Source: Macrolepiota albuminosa (taxonomy: Eukaryota > Basidiomycota > Agaricomycetes > Agaricales > Agaricaceae). From it: 64,000 nt of DNA. The position numbers were made by a program, and so were the translations under genes. The first letter of the stretch is position 1; every line of letters begins with the position of its first letter. The stretch covers positions 1,786,001-1,850,000 of the forward strand of contig JAMWFC010000113.1 of assembly GCA_027475525.1 (NCBI GenBank), in the 5' to 3' direction. Positions 47,101 through 58,167 of the stretch are shown in pieces. The notes under the pieces were generated by a model that was not told the DNA's origin, made no database searches, and saw only the letters and a list, made by a program, of their open reading frames with translations.

Positions 47101-49257
47101 TCAGACTGATGTCTTGCAATAGAATGTGAAAATGAACCTTGAGTTTTGAGCATGCAGCCTCAAAGCAGGGAACCCAATGCTTCAGGAAGTAGGCCTGAGG
47201 GGCTACACACAAGCTCGTAATAGCCAAAGGGAATGCGACCGGCCAATAACGTGGTTTAGACATCATCTCTCGAGCTTTTGGATAGATAATCTCAATCGCC
47301 TTTGCCCATTGAGGATTGTTTGTCTCAGCTTGCGCAGTCTGCTCAATACACGTTTAGCAGAAACAGAGAGAGGCATTCAATAAAACATCACGCGCCTTTC
47401 CAATAGGGTGCAAAATATGAGTTAACGTCTCAGCAAAGGCTTTTTTCAGTCGCAATCCGTGGGCATTCCCAAATGATTTGGACAACGTCTCCATAAATTC
47501 TGCACCCTCTTCGAAAGACTCGGGAGGCCACACCTAATTCATTCATCATTGATATCATCTACAAAACGCAGAGAAAATAAGCATGCACCTTAATCTGAAT
47601 GTGCTTCAGACCTCTAATTAACTTTTCATACCTCATATCAAGGTCTTTAAGCACTTGGCCATGTCCCAGCTCCGCCAAAAAACGATCCGTGACGCTCGTA
47701 AACCTGTTGAACTGAGAACACACCCTAAAATTCGCAACGATGTACCTACCTGACATTCGCAATATGCCCAAGGAGCGTAGCGTACAGATCAGAGTTCGTG
47801 CGATGATTTTGAGAGAGCATCAAAAGCTTCAAATCCGGTTTCCTAAACTGTTCAAACGTCATCTCTTCAAGCCTATACCCCACAGCCTCTCCAAGCGCAT
47901 CCTTCGAAATAGATTGCATGACTGCAATAAGAACGTCATCTCTTCAAGCCTATACCCCACAGCCTCTCCAAGCGCATCCTTCGAAATAGATTGCATGACT
48001 GCAATAAGAGCTCTGCACATGATGTAAGTGGCAATCAGAGATTTCCGCTCGGACAGCAGGCCCGGAAGATCGTTGTAGCGGGCCGTACGGATCGCCCGGT
48101 CGGACACATCCTCTTGTTGGCCGCGCCTCCAGCGCATGATGGAGTCCAAGACAGGTTTAGCGTGCCGTTGTGCTATCTTTGCGAGGGAATTGAGAGTTTC
48201 GTCGAAGTCGGGGTCGATGCCTGGACCTATGAGGTTATCGAGGAGTATTGACTCTTGATGCTGTCATTGAGAGTTTCGTCGAAGTCGGGGTCGATGCCTG
48301 GACCTATGAGGTTATCGAGGAGTATTGACTCTTGATGCTGTCATTAGTGAGCAGGAGAGAACGAGATATTACGAAGGAATGGACGCACAAAGTTCTGCTG
48401 AAGAAAATTTTCAATTTTACTGTCTGCGATTTGAGCGAATCGCATGAACACAGCGTGAAGGGCGTAGTCAGACGGAGTTTTTGGGTCTACAATGATCTTG
48501 TCTTCTTCGTAGTCGGTAGGGGGTGTTTCACTTCGTACGTTGTGACCGAATGCATTTGGCATTCGAGGGACAGGTGGTGGTGAAGAAGGGTATCCGTGGC
48601 CGTAATCGCTGCCTCCGTCCGATGTGTAGAAGAATGAGCCCGTCTGAGAGTGCTGCGACTTGCCATGCTGCTTGATTCTTTGTGCTCTCGAGCTCGGTGT
48701 GGGTGGTCTGAATGGAGGACTCGCAGCACTGATCGCATTTTTTGAAGTCTGATTGAGGGAAGATGTAGAACGGTTGAACGGGTGTTTGAGCATAGGATCT
48801 CCATACTGTTCAATAGGCGGTAGAGGAGGAGTTTCACTGTAATTATGATTGTTGCTCTTCCCACTTTTGAACGCGTTCCGGATGGACGCAAAGGAAGGCT
48901 TCTTCGAGAACGCACTTGCACTAGTGGCAATGGAAGACGAAGAGGAATGAAACGGCTTGCTCATACGCGTCGTTACTGAATGCATTGAATCGTCAGACGT
49001 CACGGAATCCATCCGCGAATGGGACGTGAAGAAGCGTTCATGTCGGTCTGCAACAGGCGTCACTAGGATCGGCGAATCCTGACCAGAGCCTCCAAAGCTG
49101 AAGCCGAACGCAGACGTCGCCGAGCGTCCAAACGGCGTCGTCGAAGTCGAGCCATATTCGTCTTCGTCAAAATCTGCTGACGATGAGCACGGGGCCACGA
49201 GACTGAATTAGAAGTAAAATACACACCAGGAATCGTGATCTGGATTCCCTCGCCCAT
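41167..49257 (-). CDS. Cell morphogenesis protein, Furry/Tao3(Pag1)/Mor2 family
   Basis: A giant HEAT-like repeat protein; the coding pieces add up to more than 2000 residues. The start is the ATG at 49257 (MGEGIQITIP), with exon 1 ending at 49227 and a 53-nt intron before exon 2 at 49173. A Ser/Pro-rich leader of about 230 residues precedes the conserved N-terminal domain (TPSDYALHAVFMRFAQIADS, then LDSIMRWRRGQQED and TFEQFRKPDLKLLMLSQNHR). Central and C-terminal armadillo-like regions follow to the stop at 41167-41169. Tao3/Furry proteins scaffold NDR kinases in the RAM network controlling polarity and cell separation. Six perfect 77-bp duplications (B to G) interrupt the gene. Each shifts the frame by 2, so the locus cannot be translated as assembled; this is probably an assembly fault. 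Confidence 0.85.
42974..43127 (+). repeat. Perfect 77-bp tandem duplication B
   Basis: Copies 42974-43050 and 43051-43127 within an exon of the Furry/Tao3 gene. Translation of either flank is continuous only if one copy is removed. Confidence 0.95.
43680..43833 (+). repeat. Perfect 77-bp tandem duplication C
   Basis: Copies 43680-43756 and 43757-43833 in the Furry/Tao3 gene, identical and without spacer. Confidence 0.95.
44307..44460 (+). repeat. Perfect 77-bp tandem duplication D
   Basis: Copies 44307-44383 and 44384-44460 in the Furry/Tao3 gene. Confidence 0.95.
46313..46466 (+). repeat. Perfect 77-bp tandem duplication E
   Basis: Copies 46313-46389 and 46390-46466 in the Furry/Tao3 gene. 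Two long coding frames meet here and join once one copy is removed. Confidence 0.95.
47855..48008 (+). repeat. Perfect 77-bp tandem duplication F
   Basis: Copies 47855-47931 and 47932-48008 in the Furry/Tao3 gene. With one copy removed, the frame continues as YRLEEMTFEQFRKPDLKLL. Confidence 0.95.
48189..48342 (+). repeat. Perfect 77-bp tandem duplication G
   Basis: Copies 48189-48265 and 48266-48342 at an intron-exon border of the Furry/Tao3 gene. Confidence 0.95.
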
Positions 49258-49473
49258 TTGAAGGAATCACAGGCGCTTCTGCGAGAACGCTTGCCCCAGG
49301 ACGTCCAGAGCAGCGCACAGAACTCAGCGACAAGGCAGACGTCGACAGCCTGCAAGCTGTCTATGAGCCTTTCTGAGCTTGTCGATTCCCAATTTGGTAC
49401 CGTGGGAACCCCGAACGCGCGTCGCGTTGCGTTTTGAAATCTCGTCGATCTCTTCTCTTCACTGCTACTGCCC
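49258..49473. promoter_or_regulatory. Shared promoter region of Furry/Tao3 and RPN1
   Basis: Only 216 bp separate the two divergent start codons, so both promoters must overlap or sit in this space. No clear TATA box is seen. CT-rich tracts precede the RPN1 start. Confidence 0.5.
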
Positions 49474-52400
49474 ATGACGAAGGCCCAGGAGTTTGCCATC
49501 TCCGTCAGATCAGAGGACCCACAGAAGAAGGAGAAGCCAGAGGACGGTGAGAAGGACAAGGCGGAGGGGTCATCCAAGTTGCTCAAGGATGGCAAATCGA
49601 AGGAAGACGGCAAGGAGGGCGAAGAGCTGGTGAGCACTTTTTGGGTCCTGCTAGTTACTTTGCAATTGAATCTCTATGGTTCAAGTCAGAAGAAGACCAG
49701 CAGCTCAAGGGTGAACTCGAGATGCTTGTCGAACGCCTCAAGGTATGTTTTCTCGACTATTCGTTCAAGTTCTCTAATTGACTTCTTGCGCCACAAGGAA
49801 TCAAATACAGAGCTATACAGGCCCGCTTTGGAGACGCTGCGCACACTAATAAGGACGTCAACATCGTCAATGACCTCCGTACCCAAACCTCTCAAGTTCT
49901 TGCGCCCTCATTATCCCGACCTCCAGGCTCTGTACGAAGCATGGCCAATATCAGAGGACAAGGTATTTCCTCAACTTCCTCTAGACATGAACCTTGATTC
50001 ACCATACTTCAGAGTCTTTTTGGCGACATCCTTTCCGTTCTGGCAATGACCTACTCTGACACCATGAACCTTGATTCACCATACTTCAGAGTCTTTTTGG
50101 CGACATCCTTTCCGTTCTGGCAATGACCTACTCTGACACCAACCCCGCGGGACTCTCAAATACCGTCTTCTTTCCGCCTCACTTCGACCGACAGACTCGC
50201 CTCTGCTGATCCAGGTACATGGGGACACGAGTATGTCGCCATCTCGCGGCAGAACTCGGCGACGAATACACAATGCGAGAACAGGAAGGACAGGAAGAGA
50301 AAACTACATTCCCAAGCTTCCTGGAACCGTTGAGGACCTCCGTTCGCTTGCGAGACAATGTGCTATCTTCTTCCTTGGCCACAATGCTGAACCAGACGCG
50401 GTCGATCTTTTAGAGGAGTTGGAAATTATCAAAGATATCGTTCCGCTCGTTGATGAGAATACTTACGGTCGGGTTTGCCAATACATGATCAGGTGCGTTG
50501 AATTATCAAAGATATCGTTCCGCTCGTTGATGAGAATACTTACGGTCGGGTTTGCCAATACATGATCAGGTGCGTTGACCAAGTAGATATCAAAGTCTTT
50601 TGTTCAAGGGTTTTCAGGATGGTCAACCTTCTTCCCCCTCCAGACGATGTATCCTTCCTTCAAACAGCACACACCACTACACCATCTATGTACAACACCA
50701 GAAATTCCCCGAAGCTCTGGCACTCGCCATTCGTCTCGGTAATCCTGAATTGATTCGCGAAGACTTCAATGCCCCCGGTAACCCGTACGTACTGTATTTG
50801 CTCTTCCTGTCTGTCGTCTTATACTTCATGAAGTCTCATGAAACGACAACTCGCTTTCCTCCTCGCACGCGCTCAAATTCCTCTTGAATGGTTACACCCG
50901 CCATCAGAAGATGCTGACGGTGATGCAGACGTCGAATTCCAGGAAGAAATACCTGAAGATCTCCTTGAATGCTTGAGTAACAGCCGACTCAGCACACATT
51001 TCCGAGAATTCGGAAAGGAGCTGGGCGTTTTGGAGGCGAAGAGCTTAGAGGATGTCTATAAATCTCACCTAGAGAACACCAGTATGTATCGTCTTTTCAC
51101 TCATTCTCTATCCCGAAGAGCTTAGAGGATGTCTATAAATCTCACCTAGAGAACACCAGTATGTATCGTCTTTTCACTCATTCTCTATCCATACATGTTT
51201 GCCACAGGACCTGGGGCATCATCAATGTCGACTCTGCACGTGGAAACTGGCCGGCACTTTTGTCAATGCCTTCGTCAATGCCGGATTTGGCAATGACAAC
51301 TCATGGTCGAAGCGGACGAGGGTAACAGCTGGATTTACAAGAACAAAGACCACGGTAAGTGCACAATTATTTCGAACTATTTTGCTCACGCTATAATGCC
51401 TCAGGCATGATGAGCGCTGCTGCATCCCTAGGCCTAAGTTTACTTGGGACACAGACGTTGGTCTCAGCCATGTCGACAAATACACATACTCAGCCGAAGA
51501 ACACATCAAAGCCGGTGCCCTTTTCGCCACTGGTATCCTCAACTCCGGTGTACGCACTGAAGCAGACGCAGCCCTCGCCCTCCTAGGCGAATTCACCGAA
51601 AACAAATCCGTTCCCCTCAAAACGAGCGCACTCATGGGTCTCGGTCTTGCGTACGCCGGGTCCCATCGCGAAGACCTCCTTCCGTTCCTCCTTCCGCACG
51701 TGGCGGACGACTCGGTGTCGATGGAGATTGCGAGCTTGGCGGCGCTGGCGCTGGGTTTCATATTCGTTGGGAGTGAAAATGGAGAGGTCACGGGCACGAT
51801 TTTGCAGACGCTGATGGAGAAGGCGGATCGGGAGGATAAGTCGTTGGATGAGAAGTGGGCGCGATTTATGGTGCTTGGTCTGGGGCTGTTGTATCTGGGT
51901 ATGTTAAGGTCCCCCACGGAAAGGTTTCTTGATTTACGTGTTTTGAACAGGCCTTCAGGACGCATCGGATGCCACGATTGAGACGTTGAAGGTGATCGAA
52001 CACCCCATTTCCAAAACAGCACAAATCATAGTTGAGGCCTGCGCCTTTGCTGGAACTGGAAATGTGCTCAAGGTTCAGGCGATGCTTCATCACTGCGACG
52101 AGCATATAGTTTCCAGTAAGGACAAGAAGAAGGATGAAGAAAACTCAAGGTTCAGGCGATGCTTCATCACTGCGACGAGCATATAGTTTCCAGTAAGGAC
52201 AAGAAGAAGGATGAAGAAAAAAGGACGAGAAAAAGGACGAGAAAGAGAAAGAGCAGCAGAAAGAAAAGCGCGACGATACTTTCCAATCATTTGCCGTCCT
52301 CGCTGTGCGCGCTGATCGCTATGGGCGAAGACATCGGTGCTGAAATGTCGCTGAGACAGTTCAACCATCTTGTACGTTTCATCTGCTTCTCATCGCTATG

Positions 52401-53327
52401 GGCGAAGACATCGGTGCTGAAATGTCGCTGAGACAGTTCAACCATCTTGTACGTTTCATCTGCTTCTCAACCCCTTCATCCGGCGTTGACTTGATATTGC
52501 GTAGATGCACTATGGAGAACCCATCATCCGAAAATGCGTACCCCTCGCCATCGGTCTCGTCAGCACCTCAAACCCTCAACTTCCCATCCTCGACACCCTA
52601 TCAAAGTACAGCCATGATAACGACCTCGCAGTTGCGGTGAACGCCATCTTCGCCATGGGGCTCGTCGGTGCAGGTACCAACAACGCACGTCTCGCCCAGA
52701 TGCTCCGCCAGCTCGCGGGGTACTACTACAAGGAGCCCGACTGCTTGTTCATGGTGCGGATCGCGCAGGGTCTAGTACATATGGGTAAAGGCACTATTGG
52801 CCTCAACCCCTTCTTCTGTGATCGCAGTATTATGAGCCGACCTGCTGTAGCTGGTTTGCTGGCGACCATAACGGCGTTTACAGACGCCAAAGGGTGTACG
52901 TCTGCCAACACGTTGTGTAGGTATTGTAGCGCGCTGACTTGAGAACTCTAGTTGTTTTGGATAAATACCACTGGATGCTGTACTTCCTCGTCACTGCGAT
53001 GTTCCCCCGGTTCCTCATCACTCTCGACGAGGAGCTCAACAGCATCCCTGTCACAGTGCGAGTCGGCCAGGTGTGTACTGTCTACTTCTCATCAAAAAAA
53101 AATCATGCTAAGTGATTTAATCCTAGGCAGTCGACGTCGTTGGCCAGGCTGGAAAACCCAGAACTATTTCAGGGTTCCAAACGCATCAAACGCCTGTGCG
53201 CGTGGGTACGACAGAGCGGTCAGAGCTCGCGACGGAGGAGTATATTCCCTTCGCGCATGTTCTGGAAGGCTTTGTCATTCTACAGAAGAACCCTGGATGG
53301 GAGAAAGAGGATAAGATGGACGTGTAA
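49474..53327 (+). CDS. RPN1: 26S proteasome regulatory subunit RPN1 (PSMD2)
   Basis: The start is the ATG at 49474, opening a Lys/Glu-rich leader. Further exons carry [37 protein letters not shown], and the proteasome/cyclosome repeats ([59 protein letters not shown]). The C-terminal part has [20 protein letters not shown] and ends with [21 protein letters not shown] and a stop at 53325-53327. RPN1 is the scaffold of the proteasome base, receiving ubiquitin, shuttle receptors and Ubp6. Six 77-bp duplications (H to M) interrupt the gene. Five break the reading frame or splicing as assembled, and the last starts in the final exon and places its second copy after the stop codon. Removing them restores a normal gene. 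Confidence 0.9.
49986..50139 (+). repeat. Perfect 77-bp tandem duplication H
   Basis: Copies 49986-50062 and 50063-50139 across an intron-exon border of RPN1. Confidence 0.95.
50424..50577 (+). repeat. Perfect 77-bp tandem duplication I
   Basis: Copies 50424-50500 and 50501-50577 in RPN1, covering the end of an exon and its splice donor. Confidence 0.95.
51037..51190 (+). repeat. Perfect 77-bp tandem duplication J
   Basis: Copies 51037-51113 and 51114-51190 in RPN1, spanning an exon end and the start of an intron. Confidence 0.95.
52067..52220 (+). repeat. Perfect 77-bp tandem duplication K
   Basis: Copies 52067-52143 and 52144-52220 in RPN1, just before a Lys/Glu-rich coding stretch. Confidence 0.95.
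52315..52468 (+). repeat. Perfect 77-bp tandem duplication L
   Basis: Copies 52315-52391 and 52392-52468 in RPN1, covering an exon end ([17 protein letters not shown]) and the start of the intron. Confidence 0.95.
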
Positions 53328-53411
53328 TTTTTTTTGTTCTGGAAGGCTTTGTCATTCTACAGAAGAACCCTGGATGGGAGAAAGAGGATAAGATGGACGT
53401 GTAATTTTTTT
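53258..53411 (+). repeat. Perfect 77-bp tandem duplication M
   Basis: Copies 53258-53334 and 53335-53411. The first holds the RPN1 stop codon; the second falls in the 3' untranslated region. Confidence 0.95.
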
Positions 53412-54561
53412 TTACGTAGACGCAATAATTTTGTCTTTCTGATCTTCACGCACGGGCGTAGTGCATCAGTCATAGTGGAATTGAATTGGCCGGCTACTTT
53501 TTTTCTTTTCTCTTTTTTTTATCGCGGAAGTCTGCAGACAGTTCACAGAGTCAACCTCTACAAGAGAGATGCACGATTTCTTGCTGTTGTGTCCGGCATC
53601 TTAGCCTTGGAGCCGCCCTGGAACATGGAAAGTGCAAATAACAACTCAATGATTCGTTGAGAATGGCCAAGAATGTCTATTAAGTTTGCAGGAGTTCATG
53701 ATATAATTACAAGTCCATCTATATGGAAAGCCTGCGTATACAGTACTGCTAGGCTGACTGTTTGACACAGTAACTAAAAGCAACGTGCAAAATTTAAAAA
53801 GACGGCAGTGCCGTTATTACTAATCGAGATACTATATATACAGGGAAGTGTACTGCCCTACCTACCTATGGGAGAGGAAGAGTACAATACAACGAGCGAG
53901 GAGTTGGGGAAAGCCCCAGGCTCGAGGAATTGATCCCTCTCGTTAAGGTCACGCGTCCCGCACGTGCTTCCTACGCGTCGCGCGATCCGCTCCAACCAAG
54001 CCCCATGCAACTAGTGAAAAAGAAGTCGATGGTGATTTGATCCTAATTATCATAGCTAGTAAACTTCCTTCAATAGAGTTCTGCCATGGCTTGATGGAGG
54101 ATGAAGCGAGTACTAAAGATAATGATGAGGATGGAGCCAACAGTTGGAGTGCCCCTGACGACTCTCACACTAAATGCGTAAGGCATTTCCTCGGCTGGTG
54201 GCAGGAACGCGAACATATTTTGATCCGTGGGTTATCATTACCTGTGACAACGTCATTTGTGAAGTAGCATGCAATTGTCATACAGGTGAATATGATCGTG
54301 TTGTACACATAAGAGTATATGGGGGAGGGGGTGGCAAAAGGTCCTGATGCCACGGGGACATGTCAGCTTGACATTCCAACACAGTTTTATGAATTGGTGG
54401 TGTCACCTACACCGAGTGTCCAAGTACATCATAAGATATCCGGCCCGGACCATGGTCCATGATTCAAATGGACATTAGAATTGACACCGAGGTAGTCGGC
54501 TATTATTGAAAGTCACAGAAGATACACCATGCAAGCTGAGTGGAGATTGTGAATTGATGGA
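53412..54561. other. Intergenic region
   Basis: Downstream of RPN1. A plus-strand frame at 54037-54267 has no recognisable similarity. Nothing else is supported. Confidence 0.4.
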
Positions 54562-54842
54562 ATGCCACCCAGAATACACATCATTTCGCTAACTATTTTC
54601 GCCCCTGTTGTCTCCGTCTTCTTTCTGGAGTACGAATACTCCAAGGTGCGTAATCATACATACTCCATAATATCATTCATTCTGAAGTACAAGGACACAA
54701 GATTCACGGAACGCACATTAGAGACAGAGTCGCTTCACATATCTTGCAGCCTACGTCCGTTCCGACAAACCTGCCGCAACAAACCGCACTTTCCGACAAA
54801 GTGGCACTCATACTGGATGAATTTACTAAAATTACATTGTAA
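54562..54842 (+). CDS. Possible small protein with N-terminal membrane anchor or signal
   Basis: Two exons (54562-54649 and 54694-54842) around a 44-nt intron would give 78 residues. The N-terminus (MPPRIHIISLTIFAPVVSVF) is a basic-hydrophobic anchor or signal sequence. The second exon, in the frame set by the splice, reads like a real protein (VASHILQPTSVPTNLPQQTA, then DKVALILDEFTK). I do not recognise a family. The size and anchor are like small mitochondrial inner-membrane or assembly proteins, but that is a guess. The alternative donor at AAG|GTGCGT puts the second exon in poorer frames. The last codons could also be a splice donor (TT|GTAAGT) leading to a further exon. Confidence 0.4.
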
Positions 54843-55103
54843 GTTGTTGATTAATGATGGGCCTTGAAAGCCGTTGTGAATTTCGTTTCAGGATATCTCG
54901 CCAATGAACTGTGTTAGAGACGTGATCAGATGCTCCATCCATAGCAGCTGTTCTTACCGAGAAAGATGGTTGGTGCCCAAGCCCACAAGAGAAGAGCAAC
55001 ATGTTGGGTGCCGAAAGGTGCAGGAGTACCACCTCGTGCAACGTCAACGATCGACGATATTGAACATAAGGCCTGTATACCGGCAAATGCACTGCATCAC
55101 ATA

Positions 55104-56564
55104 TCAGTCATCTACATCAAAATACTTTGGCATAATAGACCGTACGTACATCTGGAAGTATATTAGCCAATAGATATCCGAAGGGAGTACTGGAAGTATT
55201 TTCCGAGGATTTTGTGTGATGGCTGGGATTAATATGTCAGTCAAAGACAATGAGGAGGTGGCAGAAAGATATTTACTGGAACGTCGAGCTGGTGGTGGCG
55301 TTACGCTTGAACAATCATCTTCAACCTGATCGGTCCCCTTTGCCTCCACCTTCGTGCCAATACCATTCCCACTAACCTGATCCGCCTCGTCGTCCGAGGT
55401 CGAAGGATTTGAGGTTCCTAGAATTTCCCTCCAAACATCTCTCGAATCCGTCAAGATCGTTGATGAGACTGAGGCCCTCTCAGGACGACTGGGCACCTGG
55501 TCTATACGAGACATACTAGCAAAAGTTGGAAAGAAAGAAGAGTTGCGAGAACCAGATTCTATGGAAATGGAAGAAGTCGAGGTGTTAAACGTCATCGTGG
55601 GATGCCCATGTAATCCTCGACTCGCGGTCAAGGTAGAACTCGAGGTTTGACGGTCGGAAGGCCTGGAAGACACAGAGGATACACGGGTCATGCGTACATG
55701 CTGTGGCCGTTGTGGCAGTGCAGTCAAGTTTTCGATGTCTACATCAGGATCTCGAGAACGCTCGAGGTGTTCGTTGGTTCTATGGATGCGTAACAAAGTG
55801 GTGATGGAGAAATAGAGGCAAGGAATAGTGAGTAACCATGGTGTACCAGCGTAGGCAAAGAATCGGATCCTAAATCGAGTAAAAAGGACTCAAAGGCCAA
55901 GCTGAGAACGAGAGAGCATCCCTAACACCCACCAGGTTGGATTACTGTAATCACAAAAGAGGTTTTCGCTCCTACTCGGATGATCAAATCGACCCATGAT
56001 AGCCAACTGCACTCCCGAGCACACAACGGGAAAAAGATAGACGAAAAAAATATACAGAGGAGACCAATTCAGGATACTGCTTCATTCGTGAGATGACATT
56101 GGGGCAGTGTTTGATATCGTCTCGCACCCTTTCTGCCCCTCCTTCCACATCTTGGGTTTATAAGAGGCATGAGTCGTAGCCACAACGAAGGTGGCTGTTA
56201 TTCCAGTCATTATATAAACACCAAGATTGATTATAATGAGCTGGGCTGACGAAGTGAACGATTTCAGCCGCCCTATTTCGATCAAGGGTAGATGCGAGAA
56301 GTACCTAAGCACAGATGACGAGACATTCCGACAGAATCCATTCCAGAAGCCATGCCTAACAAAGAAATAAGCGATAGTTCTCAGATAAAGATAGGGCACT
56401 CACCCATCCAAAAAGCCCCATGTGTCAGGGTACAGCCAAAGCAATACTGTAATGGCCAATACCGCCCCACAGCCCGACAGAAAGAGATAAACACACCCCA
56501 GCAGTTTATTGTACCTGTATTGGATGAAGCGCATGAGAGGCAAGAAGCAGATAGTCAAAAACAT
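55104..56564 (-). CDS. Multi-pass receptor-like membrane protein (candidate GPCR)
   Basis: Four exons (56564-56404, 56355-56128, 56079-55933, 55869-55104) join in consistent phase to 433 residues. Hydrophobic helices are visible in LLGCVYLFLSGCGAVLAITV, LIIINLGVYIMTGITATFVV, SPLYIFFVYLFPVVCSGVQL and AGTPWLLTIPCLYFSITTLL, with at least one more near the N-terminus. A loop with CDYSNPTWIRFFAYAG precedes the last helix. A cytoplasmic tail of about 230 residues is rich in Ser and Thr with many possible phosphorylation sites. This is the plan of a seven-helix receptor with a long regulatory tail. I cannot assign a subfamily. The true start may lie upstream, since fewer than seven helices are certain, and exon 2 may hide another intron. 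Confidence 0.55.
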
Positions 56565-58167
56565 CCTCACCAGTCAGAGATAACACAAACCAAGTGACTC
56601 TAAGGCTCAAGGGTAGCATCTCTAAGTGTCTTTTCCTGGTTCCCAGTGGCCTGAAGACCCTCAGATGTGCCACCGAGAGACAAAGCAGAGAGACCTTGGC
56701 TTGAGAGACCAGTGCGGAGTCAAAACGGGCGGCAGGTTATATCAATAGGACATGCGATTCGTAACCATCAAAGTATCAGCAGATTTCGATGTGAAACCCA
56801 AGATGGCCATAAGCTATCGTATTGGTATTGGTATGACATCGATGGCTTGGCTAGAAAGTATGTACCCTCTTACTCATGAATCAAGCAGATCTATGTGGTT
56901 GAGGCCTTTGTCCAATAGAGGCTTATGAGTCGATGCATCTACCTCTAAAACAGCTTGCCTCATCCGGCAATAACTTTGAAACGTTAACTAGTTTCTTTCA
57001 GGGTATCTCCGAAGTTATAACTTACCTGGGTCCGTTCAAGATATGTGTAAGTATCGAAGCTGGCGCTAACTTTAGTTAGGCACGACGCAACACGTGTTTT
57101 TGTAATCATGATAATACTTTGTTTATGTTTACTTCAGGCCGAGGTTGAGAGAAATGGTACTGCATATGGTGTCTCAGGTGGTTTCTACTTCTAGTGTCTT
57201 ATATTATGATACTAATACTCTTTCAAATTGGTAAACAATCAAGTACCAGGTAAGTGAAAATATAAGTGAACGAGCACTATTTTGATTGGCTTTTGGAAGA
57301 GAGCTTGGTACGTACCGATGATATCTTTTGGTTCGAAATAGAGATCATCCTTGACGGAAGAGTACGTATTCTTTCAACGCGCTACTTGTCGCTGTCGACC
57401 TTTCCTTGGGATAAAAAGCACATAGAAATTGATCCATAAAGGCGTGGTGTAGACGCGCGAAGTCTACTCACTAAAGTGTATCATACTCGTTCGCTTAGAC
57501 CCAGCTCGAAGCCAAGGAGAGACCTGTCGTTCTTACTGCCATCTTGAATTGTCTGGCGCAGGTCTAGACGTCTATGCTTTATGTCATTGTTGATCGCTCT
57601 GAACCAATCCATGTGGAGAGCCGAGGACGATACAAAAACAGATACTAAGTTGAGATAAAAATTGGGTTGAATACATAGAAAAAAGAAAACTCAGGAATTC
57701 AGTAATAGGAGTCGATGATAGTGATGACAAAAGTGTAAGTTTCGGAGATTTACATGGGTATAACCGGAAATATCTGACACCGCACGGAGGATTTCGTAGG
57801 GGATGCGTAGAGCCTATCGTCATTCATATCCGGTTGTACGTTCCTCTGGGTCAAAAGGTATGTAGAACAATCAGAAGGTGAACTTTTGAAAGGCAACGTA
57901 AGCGAGCACAATTATGGTGGCGGAATCTACATGTAACAGATGTCGACCGCTTTCATTTCCGCGGTTGCTAACAAAAAATGTTCTGTATACCCGTTTCATC
58001 GATTGTGAAGTGCTTGTGTAATCTTAAGCTCTGCGAACGATCATTTTTGACTGACAAACCTGCGAGGATATCGTCTATGAGTTGCCATCAAAAAGAACCA
58101 CAGTTACAGTAACATCATCCCTGAGATGGTACCTTCAGTAACAACCAGTTGCATAATAGATATATCC
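56565..58167. other. Intergenic region, 1.6 kb
   Basis: The part up to about 56700 may include upstream exons of the receptor-like gene. No gene or repeat is supported between 56900 and 58167. Confidence 0.4.

Noticed and set aside
32257..53411. Reading the 77-bp duplications as real tandem repeats, target-site duplications or programmed elements
   Set aside because: The period is identical at 13 unrelated sequences, copies are perfect, and they wreck essential genes. An untrimmed k=77 overlap explains all of this.
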